A stretch of 64,000 nt of DNA from Planctomycetota bacterium (GCA_030066775.1 JASJAY010000012.1:1-64000), one strand, 5' to 3'; positions 44,877 to 55,480 are shown, counted from the stretch's first letter. The notes: generated by a model not told the origin, from the letters alone. Numbers and translations are program-made.

Positions 44877-45413
44877 CTACTCGTCGCCTGCGCTATCGGT
44901 GGACGGCGCGGTGTCGGTTGCGGGACGGGTCTTCTTCACGCCCTTGGGGCGGTACTCGGTGCGGGTCGGCAGCAGCTCGATCGTGCCGCCGGCCTTCTCG
45001 ATCTTCTCGCGCGCGCCGGCGCTGACGCCGTGGGCGCGGATGTTGAGCGGCTTGGTGACATCGCCGAAGCCCAGGATCTTCAGGAACTTGGCCTTCTTCG
45101 GGGCCAGCCCCTCCTCCTTGGCGAGCTCCAGGTCGATCGTGCGCTTGCCGCCGAACGTCTTCTCGAGATCGCCGACGTTGACCGCGTAGAAGCTGACCTT
45201 GAAGCGGGCGTTGCTGAAGCCCTTCTTCGGCAGGCGGCGGAAGAGCGGCATCTGGCCACCCTCGAAGCGCAGCCGGATCCGGTTGCCGGAACGCTGGCCG
45301 GCGCCCTTGTGACCGCGGCCGCTGGTCGTACCCCAGCCGGAGCCCGGGCCGCGACCGACACGGTGCTTCTTGCTGCGCTTGACCTTGATCTTGCGAACGT
45401 CGGAGAGATCCAT
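44877..45413 (-). CDS. rplO: 50S ribosomal protein L15
   Basis: L15 is a late-assembly 50S protein. The family start is MDLSDVRKIKVKRSKKHRVG, then RGPGSGWGTTSGRGHKGAGQ, RSGNRIRLRFEGGQMPLFRR and LPKKGF. At 178 residues it is longer than the usual ~145 because of an acidic/Thr/Asp tail. rpmD (L30), which usually precedes it, is absent. Confidence 0.96.
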   Translation of the reverse strand: MDLSDVRKIKVKRSKKHRVGRGPGSGWGTTSGRGHKGAGQRSGNRIRLRFEGGQMPLFRRLPKKGFSNARFKVSFYAVNVGDLEKTFGGKRTIDLELAKEEGLAPKKAKFLKILGFGDVTKPLNIRAHGVSAGAREKIEKAGGTIELLPTRTEYRPKGVKKTRPATDTAPSTDSAGDE

Positions 45414-45415
45414 GC

Positions 45416-45913
45416 TTAGAGCTCCACGCCTCGGCGCGCCGCGACCTCGCGACGCGTGCGCATGGCCAGCAGCCCCTCGTAGGTGGCCTTGGCCAGGTTC
45501 ATCGGGTTCTTGCTCCCGAGCGCCTTCGTGAGGCAGTCGGTCACGCCGGCGGCTTCGAGCACCGCGCGCACCGCCGAGCCGGCCACGAGGCCCGTACCCG
45601 GGGCCGCGGGGAGCAGCTTGACGACGCTGGAGCGGAAGCGCGCCGTGTAGGGGTGCGGCAGGGTCGTGCCCTTGAGCTGCACCCGCGTCAGGTTCTTGCG
45701 GCCGTCCGAGACCGCCTTCTCGACGGCCGGGGGCACCTCACGCGCCTTGCCGAAGCCGAGACCGACGGTGCCGTTGCCGTCCCCCAGCACGACGAGCGCG
45801 CTGAAGCCGAAGCGGCGACCACCCTTCATCACCTTGGCGGAGCGGTTGATCTTGACGACGGTCTCCTTGAGCTCGACGTCGCCCGCGTCCACGAAATCCA
45901 TCTCTCGACGCAT
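45416..45913 (-). CDS. rpsE: 30S ribosomal protein S5
   Basis: S5 takes part in decoding accuracy and mRNA unwinding. The 165 residues show the dsRBD-like N-domain (ELKETVVKINRSAKVMKGGR, RFGFSALVVLGDGNGTVGLG) and the C-domain (GSAVRAVLEAAGVTDCLTKA, GSKNPMNLAKATYEGLLAMR). It follows rplR by 8 bp and precedes rplO by 2 bp. Confidence 0.97.
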   Translation of the reverse strand: MRREMDFVDAGDVELKETVVKINRSAKVMKGGRRFGFSALVVLGDGNGTVGLGFGKAREVPPAVEKAVSDGRKNLTRVQLKGTTLPHPYTARFRSSVVKLLPAAPGTGLVAGSAVRAVLEAAGVTDCLTKALGSKNPMNLAKATYEGLLAMRTRREVAARRGVEL

Positions 45914-45921
45914 GGGGTCTC

Positions 45922-46278
45922 CTAGAACTTCACGCCGGCTTCGCGGATCGCATCCGCGACAGCCTTCACACGGCCGTGGTAACGGTAGGGACCGCGGTCG
46001 AAGCGGGCTTCCGAGATGCCCTTCTCCTTGGCGATCTTGCCGATCTCGGCGCCCACCTGCTTGGCCGCATCGACGTTGCCGCCGTAGCCGAGCTTGAGGG
46101 CCTTCGAGTTGGTCGAGGCGAGGGTGTGCCCCGCGTCGTCGTCCACGACCTGGACGTAGATGTGCTTGAGGGTGCGGTGGACCGAGACGCGCGGCCGATC
46201 GGCCGTGCCCCGGACCTTCTTGCGCACACGGAACGCGCGGTTCCGGCGGCGCTTCTCGAGTCGCTTCTGAGTAGCCAC
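45922..46278 (-). CDS. rplR: 50S ribosomal protein L18
   Basis: L18 binds 5S rRNA. The 118-residue sequence has [50 protein letters not shown] and [20 protein letters not shown], all family hallmarks. It lies 3 bp after rplF. Confidence 0.97.
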   Translation of the reverse strand: MATQKRLEKRRRNRAFRVRKKVRGTADRPRVSVHRTLKHIYVQVVDDDAGHTLASTNSKALKLGYGGNVDAAKQVGAEIGKIAKEKGISEARFDRGPYRYHGRVKAVADAIREAGVKF

Positions 46279-46281
46279 GAT

Positions 46282-46833
46282 CTACTTCTCCCCACCCACG
46301 AAGGACTTGCCGGCCTTCTGGATGATCTGCTCACCGAGGTAGCGGATGCCCTTGCCCTTGTAGGGCTCCGGCGGCCGCACGCGTCGGACACGCGAGGCGA
46401 ACTCGCCGACCTTCTGCTTGTCGGCGCCCCTGACCTGGATCTGGGTCGCACTCGGGCACTCGACCGTGATGCCCTGCGGGATGTCGACGAACACGGGGTG
46501 ACTGAAGCCGACCATCAGCTTGAGCCGCTTGCCACCCTCGACGCTCGCCTGGTACGAGACGCCCACGACCTCGAGACGCTTCTCGAAGCCCTTGGTCACG
46601 CCCTCGACCATGCCCACCGCGAGCGCGCGGTAGAGGCCGTGGAGCGACTTGGACTGCTGCGTGTCGTCCTGACGCGTGAGCGACAGCTGATCGCCGTCGA
46701 CGGCGGCCGCGATACCGCCCGTGAGCTCGCGGGTGAGCTCGCCGTTCGGGCCCTTGACCGTGAACGCGCCCTCGCGGGTCGTCACTTCGACGCCGCTCGG
46801 GATCTTGACCGGAAGCTTGCCGATACGGGACAT
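46282..46833 (-). CDS. rplF: 50S ribosomal protein L6
   Basis: L6 sits near the GTPase-associated centre. The 183-residue product starts MSRIGKLPVKIPSGVEV and ends with PPEPYKGKGIRYLGEQIIQK and AGKSF, the diagnostic C-terminus. I chose the ATG at 46833, which has a GGAG-type site upstream and matches the family. The frame is open further upstream without similarity. Confidence 0.97.
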   Translation of the reverse strand: MSRIGKLPVKIPSGVEVTTREGAFTVKGPNGELTRELTGGIAAAVDGDQLSLTRQDDTQQSKSLHGLYRALAVGMVEGVTKGFEKRLEVVGVSYQASVEGGKRLKLMVGFSHPVFVDIPQGITVECPSATQIQVRGADKQKVGEFASRVRRVRPPEPYKGKGIRYLGEQIIQKAGKSFVGGEK

Positions 46834-46858
46834 GGGTTGTTCCTCTCCGCCCTTCCGG

Positions 46859-47260
46859 CTACCAGACCTGACAGAGGACCTCGCCACCGATGCCGGCGGC
46901 GCGGGCCTCGCGGTCGGACATGACGCCCTTGGAGGTGCTGACCACGGAGATCCCGAGGCCCCCGAGGACCTTGGGGATGTCGCGGACGCCGGCATAGACC
47001 CGGCAGCCCGGACGCGAGACGCGGCCGATCTTGGAGATCACGGACTCGCCGTCCATGTCGTACTTGAGCTGCAGACGAAGCGCCTGGAACCCACGCGGGT
47101 CCAGGATCTCGTGCACCTCGTTGACGTAGCCCTCGCGCACGAGGACTTCGGCGATGCGACGGTTCAGGCGCGATCCGATCACGTCGACGGAATCACGCCG
47201 CGCCTGGATCCCGTTCCGGATCCGCGTCAGCATGTCGGCAGTCGTGTCGTTCATCGACAT
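46859..47260 (-). CDS. rpsH: 30S ribosomal protein S8
   Basis: S8 binds the central 16S domain and, in E. coli, represses the spc operon mRNA. The 133-residue protein has NDTTADMLTRIRNGIQARRD and the diagnostic C-terminal STSKGVMSDREARAAGIGGE followed by VLCQVW. Its Shine-Dalgarno (AGGGG) is folded into a small hairpin touching the start codon. rpsN, the normal upstream neighbour, is missing. Confidence 0.97.
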   Translation of the reverse strand: MSMNDTTADMLTRIRNGIQARRDSVDVIGSRLNRRIAEVLVREGYVNEVHEILDPRGFQALRLQLKYDMDGESVISKIGRVSRPGCRVYAGVRDIPKVLGGLGISVVSTSKGVMSDREARAAGIGGEVLCQVW

Positions 47261-47273
47261 AGGGGCATCCCCT
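47261..47273 (-). promoter_or_regulatory. Hairpin covering the rpsH Shine-Dalgarno
   Basis: On the minus strand AGGGG-ATG-CCCCT forms a 5-bp stem with a 3-nt loop directly before the rpsH ATG at 47260. The AGGGG arm is the only Shine-Dalgarno-like sequence there, so ribosome access may depend on translation arriving from upstream or on a bound protein such as S8 (inference). Confidence 0.4.
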
Positions 47274-47345
47274 CTAGCTCGAGACCGAGAAGGCGAACGT
47301 CGCCTTCGGGGCCAGGTTGATCTTCGGGAGGCTGGGCAGGGTCAT
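47274..47345 (-). CDS. 23-codon ORF in the rpsN position
   Basis: The ATG overlaps the rplE TGA as ATGA and is preceded by AGGAGG 4 nt away. The frame encodes MTLPSLPKINLAPKATF plus six residues and ends in TAG just before the rpsH leader hairpin. It has no similarity to S14 that I can see and lacks zinc-ribbon cysteines. It may serve only to carry ribosomes from rplE to rpsH, or may be a chance frame, since the AGGAGG also encodes the rplE C-terminus. Confidence 0.35.
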   Translation of the reverse strand: MTLPSLPKINLAPKATFAFSVSS

Positions 47346-47896
47346 GCGGCCTCCTCGTCCGGGCGACGGAAGGGGAAGCTGAACTCCTCCATCAGCGCCG
47401 CGCTGTACTCATCCGAACCACCCGCGAACGTGAGCGTGATGTTCATGCCCATCGGGAACTCGAGCAGGTCCGTGCCGACCTCGGGGAACACCGACTGCTC
47501 CGTGAGGCCCATGCTGTAGTTGCCGCGACCGTCGAAGTGCCGCTTCATGCCGCGGAAGTCGCGGATACGCGGGATGACGACGTTCACGAGCCGGTCGAGG
47601 AACTCGTACATCCGCACGCCGCGCAGCGTCACGCGCGCACCGACCGCCATGCCCTGGCGGAGACGGAACTGCGCGATCGAGCGACGGGCACGCGTCACGA
47701 CGGCCTTCTGACCGCTGATCTTCTCGAGAATGGTGACGCCGTTCTCGAGCAGCTTCTTGTTGTCCTTCGCGCCGCCGATGCCCATCGAGAGGCTGATCTT
47801 CTGGAGGCGCGGAAGGGCGTGGGCGTTCTTGAGACCCAGCCGCTCCTGGAGGCGCGGGCGGATCTCGTTCAGGTACTGCTCACGGAGACGTGCCAT
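47342..47896 (-). CDS. rplE: 50S ribosomal protein L5
   Basis: L5 binds 5S rRNA and contacts P-site tRNA. The 184-residue product has QKISLSMGIGGAKDNKKLLE, SGQKAVVTRARRSIAQFRLR, IRDFRGMKRHFDGRGNYSMG and LTEQSVFPEV, all canonical. It follows rplX by 3 bp. Its stop overlaps the following 23-codon ORF. Confidence 0.97.
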   Translation of the reverse strand: MARLREQYLNEIRPRLQERLGLKNAHALPRLQKISLSMGIGGAKDNKKLLENGVTILEKISGQKAVVTRARRSIAQFRLRQGMAVGARVTLRGVRMYEFLDRLVNVVIPRIRDFRGMKRHFDGRGNYSMGLTEQSVFPEVGTDLLEFPMGMNITLTFAGGSDEYSAALMEEFSFPFRRPDEEAA

Positions 47897-47899
47897 GTG

Positions 47900-48268
47900 C
47901 TACTCCTCCCCGGTCTCGGCCTTGGCGGCCTTCTTGGCAGTGGCGGCGCCACCGGTCGACAGGGCAGCGCCGGTGCGACGCGCGACGCGCGTGCGCTTGC
48001 CGTCCGCCTCCTGCACCTTGGTGCGGGTCGGCTGGTTCGTGTCGGCGTCGATCGGCATCACGTTGCTGATGTGGATCGCCGCCTCACGACGGACACGACC
48101 GCCCTGGGGGTACTTCTGGCTCTTGCGGATGTGCTTCTGGATGTAGTTGACACCCTCGACGATCACGCGGTTGCGGTTGGGCAGGATGCGGATCACGCGT
48201 CCCCGCTTGCCCCGGTCGTTGCCCGAGATCACGGCGACCATGTCACCAGCACGAATGCGGGCAGGCAT
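47900..48268 (-). CDS. rplX: 50S ribosomal protein L24
   Basis: L24 starts 50S assembly. The KOW motif is visible near the start (IRAGDMVAVISGNDRGKRGR), followed by GVNYIQKHIRKSQKYPQGG. At 122 residues it is longer than usual, with an Ala/Lys/Thr-rich tail (GGAATAKKAAKAETGEE). The start overlaps the rplN stop by one base. Confidence 0.96.
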   Translation of the reverse strand: MPARIRAGDMVAVISGNDRGKRGRVIRILPNRNRVIVEGVNYIQKHIRKSQKYPQGGRVRREAAIHISNVMPIDADTNQPTRTKVQEADGKRTRVARRTGAALSTGGAATAKKAAKAETGEE

Positions 48269-48636
48269 CAGACCACCTCCTGTGCGAGGTTCACGATCTT
48301 CGTGAAGCCCTTCTTGCGCAGCTCGCGGGCCACGGCGCCGAACACGCGCGTGCCCTGCGGGCTCTTGTCTTCCTTGATCAGCACGATGGCGTTCGAGTCG
48401 AAGCGCACGTACGTGCCGTCGGGGCGACGATGCGGGTTGCGGGTGCGGACGACCACGCCACGCACCACGGTGCCCGTCTTGATCGGGCTCGAGGGGATGG
48501 CCTTGCGCACGGACGCGACGACGACGTCGCCGATCTCGGCCGTGTGCTTGTTGCCGCGCCCCACCACCTTGATGGCGTGACAGCGCTTGGCGCCGCTGTT
48601 GTCAGCGACGTCGAGCCAGGTGCGAAGTTGGATCAT
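48268..48636 (-). CDS. rplN: 50S ribosomal protein L14
   Basis: L14 contacts 16S rRNA in an intersubunit bridge. The 122-residue sequence begins [20 protein letters not shown] and contains [20 protein letters not shown] and [17 protein letters not shown], all canonical. It overlaps rpsQ by 4 nt (ATGA). Confidence 0.97.
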   Translation of the reverse strand: MIQLRTWLDVADNSGAKRCHAIKVVGRGNKHTAEIGDVVVASVRKAIPSSPIKTGTVVRGVVVRTRNPHRRPDGTYVRFDSNAIVLIKEDKSPQGTRVFGAVARELRKKGFTKIVNLAQEVV

Positions 48637-48950
48637 GCCTCACCTCCCTGGGCCTCCGCCTCCAGGCGGCCAAGGCGGTCTCGACGCACGACGCGGACGA
48701 GGCGCCAGCGCTTGGACTTGCTGAGCGGGCGGGTGTGCGCGATCTCGACCACGTCACCCTCGCGGGCTTCGTTGTTCTCGTCGTGCGCCTTGTACTTGAT
48801 GGACCGGCGGATGTACTTGCCGTACAGCGGGTGCGGCTTCAGGCTCTCCTCGGCGACGGTGATGGTCTTGTCCATCTTGTCGCTGAGGACACGCCCGACG
48901 ACGGTCAGCCGTCGCCCGCGACCCGACTCATTGCTCGTTTCGGCAGCCAT
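48633..48950 (-). CDS. rpsQ: 30S ribosomal protein S17
   Basis: S17 is an OB-fold primary binder of 16S rRNA. The core is [20 protein letters not shown], then [20 protein letters not shown] and [20 protein letters not shown]. At 105 residues it has short extra N- and C-terminal tails. It follows rpmC by 2 bp. Confidence 0.97.
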   Translation of the reverse strand: MAAETSNESGRGRRLTVVGRVLSDKMDKTITVAEESLKPHPLYGKYIRRSIKYKAHDENNEAREGDVVEIAHTRPLSKSKRWRLVRVVRRDRLGRLEAEAQGGEA

Positions 48951-48952
48951 GA

Positions 48953-49174
48953 CTACTTGGCCTCCTGGTCGGCGCCCGTGCGAATGCCGAGCTTCCGTTC
49001 CCTGAGAATGGTCTTGATGCGCGCGATGTCGCGCTTGGCCTTGCGCAGCGCACTCGGGTCCACGGTCTCTTCGCTCTGGCCGTGGAAGCGACGCTTGAAG
49101 ATCTCCTGGCGCAGACGAACGAGCTCCTGCTCGAGGTCGTTGTCCTCGCGGCGACGGATGTCACGAGTCCTCAT
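48953..49174 (-). CDS. rpmC: 50S ribosomal protein L29
   Basis: L29 is a two-helix protein at the tunnel exit. The 73-residue product has [20 protein letters not shown] and [20 protein letters not shown], the family pattern. I chose the ATG at 49174, which overlaps the rplP stop as ATGA. The longer frame has no family similarity. Confidence 0.95.
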   Translation of the reverse strand: MRTRDIRRREDNDLEQELVRLRQEIFKRRFHGQSEETVDPSALRKAKRDIARIKTILRERKLGIRTGADQEAK

Positions 49175-49587
49175 GCCTTGGCCCTCCGCCGGACGAACCG
49201 GCACTTGATCGGCATCTTGTGCGCCACCTTGTTCAGGGTGCGCTTGGCCTGCTCCTCGTTCACGCCCCCACCGACCTCGTAGAGGATCGTGCCGGGCTTG
49301 ACGGCAGCCGCCCAGTAGTCGGGCTCGCCCTTACCGGTACCCATGCGGGTCTCCTCGGGGGTCGAGCTGATCGACTTGTGCGGGAAGATGCGGATGTAGA
49401 TCCGACCATCGGGAGCGCCGCGGACGGCGGCCACACGACCGGCCTCGATGACGTTGGCGGGAATCCAGCCGTGCTCGAGGGCCTGGATGCCGTAGTCGCC
49501 GAACGCCACGGTGTTGCCGCGAGCCGCGTTGCCCTTGAGGCGACCGCGCTGCTGCTTGCGGTACTTGACGCGCTTGGGCATCAACAT
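49171..49587 (-). CDS. rplP: 50S ribosomal protein L16
   Basis: L16 helps position A-site tRNA. The 138-residue protein begins [20 protein letters not shown] and contains [20 protein letters not shown] and the canonical [20 protein letters not shown]. The ATG at 49587 overlaps the rpsC stop by one base (TGATG) with GGAGG about 10 nt upstream. This matches the MLQPKRTKFRK N-terminus of E. coli L16. Confidence 0.97.
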   Translation of the reverse strand: MLMPKRVKYRKQQRGRLKGNAARGNTVAFGDYGIQALEHGWIPANVIEAGRVAAVRGAPDGRIYIRIFPHKSISSTPEETRMGTGKGEPDYWAAAVKPGTILYEVGGGVNEEQAKRTLNKVAHKMPIKCRFVRRRAKA

Positions 49588-50246
49588 CAGTACATCTCCT
49601 CCCGGCGCTTCGGCTCGGCCTTCGGCAGCGTGCCGAGGTAGACCCAGCACTTCACGCCGATGACGCCGTACGTGGTGCGGGCCTCGGCGGTGCCGTAGCT
49701 GATGTTCGCCTTCAGGGTCGAGAGCGGGATCGAACCCCGCGACTGCTTCTCGGTACGCGCGATCTCGGAGCCGCCGAGGCGACCCGCGATGATGATCTTC
49801 ACGCCCAGGGCGCCGCGCTCCATGGTCTGGGTGACGGCGCGCTTGAGCGTGCGGCGGTACGCCGCGCGCTTCACGAGCTGCTCGGCCACGCCCTGCGCCA
49901 CGAGGGTGGCGTCGAGCTCGGGCCGCGAGACCTCGACGATGTCGAGGCCGACGCGACGGCCGGTCAGCTTCTCCATGCGCTTCTTGAGCTCTTCGGCCTT
50001 CACGCCCTTGCGGCCGATCAGCACACCCGGCTTCGCCGTGTGCACGATCACGCGCAGCTGGTCGGCCTTGCGCTCGATCTCCACCTTCGGGATGCCGGCG
50101 CCGTAGAACTCCTTCTTGATGAAGTTCCGGATCTCCCGGTCTTCACGAAGCAGGCGAGCGAAGTCCTTCTTGCCGGCGTACCAGCGGGACTTCCAGTCCA
50201 TGTAGATGCCGGTGCGGAACCCGACGGGATGCGTCTTCTGCCCCAT
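49587..50246 (-). CDS. rpsC: 30S ribosomal protein S3
   Basis: S3 lies at the mRNA entry and has helicase activity with S4 and S5. The 219 residues include [20 protein letters not shown], the KH domain ([20 protein letters not shown]) and the C-domain ([34 protein letters not shown]). It lies 3 bp after rplV. Confidence 0.97.
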   Translation of the reverse strand: MGQKTHPVGFRTGIYMDWKSRWYAGKKDFARLLREDREIRNFIKKEFYGAGIPKVEIERKADQLRVIVHTAKPGVLIGRKGVKAEELKKRMEKLTGRRVGLDIVEVSRPELDATLVAQGVAEQLVKRAAYRRTLKRAVTQTMERGALGVKIIIAGRLGGSEIARTEKQSRGSIPLSTLKANISYGTAEARTTYGVIGVKCWVYLGTLPKAEPKRREEMY

Positions 50247-50249
50247 CGA

Positions 50250-50630
50250 TTACTCCTTCTCCGCCAGACCCACGGTGATGTGGCTCGTGCGCTTCATGAT
50301 CGGGAACGCGCGACCCATCGCGCGCGGCTGCCAGCGGCGACGCCCCTGGAGCAGCCCGGCCCCATCGACGCGGGCGTCCGCGACGACGAGGTTCTTGAGG
50401 TTGACGTCGAGGTCGTTCGACGCGTTGGCGAGCGCGGAGCGGATGACCTTGCGGATCATCGGCGCAGCGCGCTTGGGCTCGAACTCGAGGATGCTCAGCG
50501 CCTCGTCCACGGGCTTCCCGCGGACCATGTCGATCACCAGCCGCGCCTTGTACGGGCTGATGCGTGCGTCCTTGTGCGACGCCCGGAACATCTTCGGGCC
50601 GGGCGCGGCAGCTTTCTTTCGCTTGCCCAT
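50250..50630 (-). CDS. rplV: 50S ribosomal protein L22
   Basis: L22 lines the exit tunnel. The 126-residue product shows RISPYKARLVIDMVRGKPVD, MIRKVIRSALANASNDLDVN and the beta-hairpin region RRRWQPRAMGRAFPIMKRTS. A basic N-terminal extension (MGKRKKAAAPGPKMFRAS) is somewhat longer than in E. coli. Confidence 0.97.
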   Translation of the reverse strand: MGKRKKAAAPGPKMFRASHKDARISPYKARLVIDMVRGKPVDEALSILEFEPKRAAPMIRKVIRSALANASNDLDVNLKNLVVADARVDGAGLLQGRRRWQPRAMGRAFPIMKRTSHITVGLAEKE

Positions 50631-50639
50631 CGGTGCCCC

Positions 50640-50903
50640 CTACTTCTTGCCCGCGTGACCGCGGAACAGGCGGGTCGGCGCGAACTCGCCGAGCTTGTGA
50701 CCCACCATGTCCTCGGTGACGTACACGTTGATGAACGTCTTGCCGTTGTGGACCTGGAACGTGTAGCCCACGAACTCCGGCACGATGTCGCAGCGACGCG
50801 CCCAGGTGCGGATCGGCTCCTTGCGCCCGGTGTCGGCCTGATGCATGACCTTGTCGAAGAGCTTGTCGTCGACGAAGGGTCCCTTTTTGAGGCTTCGGCT
50901 CAT
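50640..50903 (-). CDS. rpsS: 30S ribosomal protein S19
   Basis: S19 is in the 30S head and contacts S13. The 87 residues read [20 protein letters not shown], then [20 protein letters not shown] and [20 protein letters not shown] with [17 protein letters not shown], all canonical. The spacing to rplB is 3 bp. Confidence 0.97.
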   Translation of the reverse strand: MSRSLKKGPFVDDKLFDKVMHQADTGRKEPIRTWARRCDIVPEFVGYTFQVHNGKTFINVYVTEDMVGHKLGEFAPTRLFRGHAGKK

Positions 50904-50906
50904 CGG

Positions 50907-51755
50907 TTACTTCCCTACGAACTTGCCGCGCTTGCGACCGCGGAGAATCAAACGGCTGGACGTCTTGCGCGGGTTGCGGGTGTTGCCGCCCTTCGACAGC
51001 TTGCCCCACTTCGAGCGCGGATGACGGCCACCGGCACGGCGCCCCTCGCCGCCACCCATCGGGTGCGCGACCGGGTTCATGGCCGAACCGCGCACCTTCG
51101 GGCGACGGCCCAGGTGACGGTTGCGACCGGCCTTGCCGATCTTGATCAGGCTGAAGTCCGCATTGCCGACCTGGCCGACGGTGGCCCGGCAGCGGATGTG
51201 GACCTTGCGCATCTCGCCCGAGGGGAGGGTGAGCAGCGCGTGCCGCCCTTCCTTCGCGCTGAGGATGCAGGAGGTGCCGGCGCTGCGCGCGAGCTGCGCG
51301 CCCCGGCCCGGGACGAGCTCGACGCCGTGCACCACGAGGCCGACGGGGATGTCCTTCAGCTCCATGTTGTTGCCCGGCTTGGGCTCGGCGCCCTTGCCGT
51401 TGTGCACGGTGTGGCCGACCTTGATGCCGTTCACGGCCAGCACGTAGCGCTTGTCGCCGTCGGCGTAGCTCAAGAGGTGCAGGCGGGCGTTGCGGTTCGG
51501 GTCGTACTCGAGCGCCACGATCTTCGCCGGCACGCCGTCCTTGTCCCGGCGCTTCCAGTCGATGATGCGGTAGAGGCGCTTGTGCCCGCCGCCACGGCGG
51601 CGGACCGTCATGCGGCCCTTGTTGTTGCGGCCACCGGACTTGCGCAGACCCTGCGTGAGGCGCTTCTCGGGGCGCTTCTTGGTCAGGTCGCTCGTCACCA
51701 TGTACGAGAGGTGACGCTGCCCGTTGGTCATCGGCTTTACGCGGCGAATCGGCAT
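50907..51755 (-). CDS. rplB: 50S ribosomal protein L2
   Basis: L2 supports the peptidyl-transferase centre. The 282-residue protein starts MPIRRVKPMTNGQRHLSYMV and contains GGRNNKGRMTVRRRGGGHKR and the catalytic-region motif VAHPMGGGEGRR, where the conserved His lies. AGGGA lies 8 nt before the ATG at 51755. A 70-bp spacer with a strong hairpin separates it from rplW. Confidence 0.97.
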   Translation of the reverse strand: MPIRRVKPMTNGQRHLSYMVTSDLTKKRPEKRLTQGLRKSGGRNNKGRMTVRRRGGGHKRLYRIIDWKRRDKDGVPAKIVALEYDPNRNARLHLLSYADGDKRYVLAVNGIKVGHTVHNGKGAEPKPGNNMELKDIPVGLVVHGVELVPGRGAQLARSAGTSCILSAKEGRHALLTLPSGEMRKVHIRCRATVGQVGNADFSLIKIGKAGRNRHLGRRPKVRGSAMNPVAHPMGGGEGRRAGGRHPRSKWGKLSKGGNTRNPRKTSSRLILRGRKRGKFVGK

Positions 51756-51786
51756 GTCGGATTCCCTGTCTTCGGCTTCCAACGAA

Positions 51787-51817
51787 GAGCGGGCGCCCCT
51801 CTTCGGAGCACCCGCTC
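51787..51817 (-). promoter_or_regulatory. 10-bp hairpin in the rplW-rplB spacer
   Basis: On the minus strand GAGCGGGTGC pairs with GCGCCCGCTC (one G-T pair) around an 11-nt loop. No T run follows, so it is unlikely to be a terminator. It could be an RNA-processing or protein-binding site between rplW and rplB. Confidence 0.5.
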
Positions 51818-51825
51818 AGCGTGAA

Positions 51826-52116
51826 TCAATAGAACTCGATCGTGTCCCCGTCGCGGAGTCGGACGATCGCCTTCTTCCAGGTGCTCGTCGACCCCATCAC
51901 GCGACCGAGACGACGGGCCTTGCCGACCGTCGTGCCGGTGCGCACCGAGACGACCTTCACGGGGAAGAGCGACTCGATCGCGGTGCGGATCTGGACCTTG
52001 TTGGCGTTCAGCTTCACCTGGAACGTGTACGCGTTCTCGCGCTCGGCGAGACGCAGCGTCTTCTCGGTGATGAGCGGGCGGAGGACGACGTCCTCGGGGG
52101 CAATCGGGGTACGCAT
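51826..52116 (-). CDS. rplW: 50S ribosomal protein L23
   Basis: L23 is the docking site for trigger factor and SRP at the tunnel exit. The 96-residue product has VVLRPLITEKTLRLAERENA, TFQVKLNANKVQIRTAIESL and FPVKVVSVRT, all typical. The ATG at 52116 overlaps the rplD stop (TGATG), with AAGGGAG 6 nt before it. A GTG one codon upstream is less well spaced. Confidence 0.96.
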   Translation of the reverse strand: MRTPIAPEDVVLRPLITEKTLRLAERENAYTFQVKLNANKVQIRTAIESLFPVKVVSVRTGTTVGKARRLGRVMGSTSTWKKAIVRLRDGDTIEFY

Positions 52117-52772
52117 CACTCACTCCCTTCCGCAGCGGCGGCGGCCGGAACGCTCGCGACGCGGCCCGCGAGGGCCTCGAGCGCGCCGTCGAGCAGCACG
52201 AGGTGCTTGTGGGCGACGAGGTCGTAGGCCGTGAGCTCCGTCGCCGGCATCGCACGCACATAGGGCAGGTTGCGGACGGAGAGCACGATGTTCTCGTCCA
52301 CCTTGCCGGGCGCCACGATGAGCGCGCTGGGCGCCGCGCCGAGCGACTCGAGCGCCTTGGCGACGGTCTTGGTCGACGGCTTGTCGAGGGACGCGCCCGA
52401 CCAGGAGACGACCTCCTCGTCGCGGAACTTCAGCGAGACGGCGACCTGCAGCGCCTTCGTGAGCGCCTTCTTCGGCATGCTGTACGAGAAGTCACGCGGG
52501 TGCGGGCCGTGGGCGACACCGCCGCCCCGGAAGATCGGCGCGCGACGATCGCCGTGACGAGCGCGGCCGCTGCCCTTCTGACGCATGAACTTCGCGCTGG
52601 TGCCGGAGACGAAGCGCCGGGTGCGCGTCTGCACGGTGCCCTGTCGGCGGTTGGCCTCGTACATGAGGACCGCCTCGCGGAGCACGACCGGGTTGTGGCG
52701 CTCGCCGAAGGCCGACGTATCGACCTCGGCGTTGCCGACGTTCCCGTTCGCGAGGGATTTGATGGTGGCCAT
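52116..52772 (-). CDS. rplD: 50S ribosomal protein L4
   Basis: L4 reaches into the exit tunnel and in E. coli represses the S10 operon. The 218-residue protein has [20 protein letters not shown], the [20 protein letters not shown] loop signature and the C-terminal [18 protein letters not shown]. The ATG at 52772 has GAGAGG 8 nt upstream. Its upstream neighbour should be rplC, but rpsJ ends 19 bp away. Confidence 0.97.
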   Translation of the reverse strand: MATIKSLANGNVGNAEVDTSAFGERHNPVVLREAVLMYEANRRQGTVQTRTRRFVSGTSAKFMRQKGSGRARHGDRRAPIFRGGGVAHGPHPRDFSYSMPKKALTKALQVAVSLKFRDEEVVSWSGASLDKPSTKTVAKALESLGAAPSALIVAPGKVDENIVLSVRNLPYVRAMPATELTAYDLVAHKHLVLLDGALEALAGRVASVPAAAAAEGSE

Positions 52773-52791
52773 GGTGGTTGCCTCTCCCGCC

Positions 52792-53100
52792 TCAGACCTT
52801 GATCTTGATGTCGACGCCGGCCGGCAGGTTGAGCTTGGAGATCGAGTCGACCGTCTTCGGGGAGTACTCCTCGATGAAGACGATGCGCTTGTGGGTCCGG
52901 ATCTCGAACTGCTCACGCGACTTCTTGTCGATGTGCGGCGAGCGCAGCACGGTGTAGCGCTCGATGCGCGTAGGAAGCGGGATCGGGCCGCGCACGCGCG
53001 CGCCCGTCCGCTTGGCCGTGTCGACCAGCTCGGCAGCGCTCTTGTCGAGCGCCTCGTGGTCGTAGGCCTCCATCCGGATCTTGATGTTCGGACTGCTCAT
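52792..53100 (-). CDS. rpsJ: 30S ribosomal protein S10
   Basis: S10 is in the 30S head and also binds NusB in antitermination. The 102-residue product has [60 protein letters not shown] and [13 protein letters not shown], all canonical. The ATG at 53100 is the family start, with an AGCAGGA-type site upstream. rplC does not follow it. Confidence 0.97.
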   Translation of the reverse strand: MSSPNIKIRMEAYDHEALDKSAAELVDTAKRTGARVRGPIPLPTRIERYTVLRSPHIDKKSREQFEIRTHKRIVFIEEYSPKTVDSISKLNLPAGVDIKIKV

Positions 53101-53282
53101 CGGTTCCTGCTCGCCCCTCGGCGCTCGGTACTCGGTTACGCGCTCGGACCGCACCGGAGGCAGGGCGCCCCCGCGGACGGGATCGAGTGCTCGGGTTTCG
53201 CTTCCGGCGCCGGCCGGGGCCGACTCATTCCGGAGGTCTGTCCTTCAGGGACACGCACCGGAAAATGGACGCGAAGGGCGTG

Positions 53283-53310
53283 ATGTTAGGCGCACGGCGC
53301 CGCTTGCCCA
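53283..53310 (-). promoter_or_regulatory. Possible promoter of the S10 operon
   Basis: In the 239-bp fusA-rpsJ spacer the minus strand has TGGGCA (complement of 53305-53310), a 16-bp gap and TAACAT (complement of 53283-53288). The -10 is reasonable and the -35 is weak. No other strong candidate was seen in this spacer. Confidence 0.3.
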
Positions 53311-53339
53311 GGCGGGGCGAGGGGGATTTCCGGGGCTCG

Positions 53340-55427
<2,088 letters not shown>

Positions 55428-55480
55428 GCGGCGCGTGATGCTACGCGGGAACCTGCACCGGACGAAGGGGCGACGCGCCC

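Noticed and set aside
40364-45415. Absence of rpsD, map and rpmD from the rpoA/infA/rplO region
   Set aside because: These genes are often located elsewhere or, for L30, lost in many phyla. This is less telling than missing rplC and rpsN.
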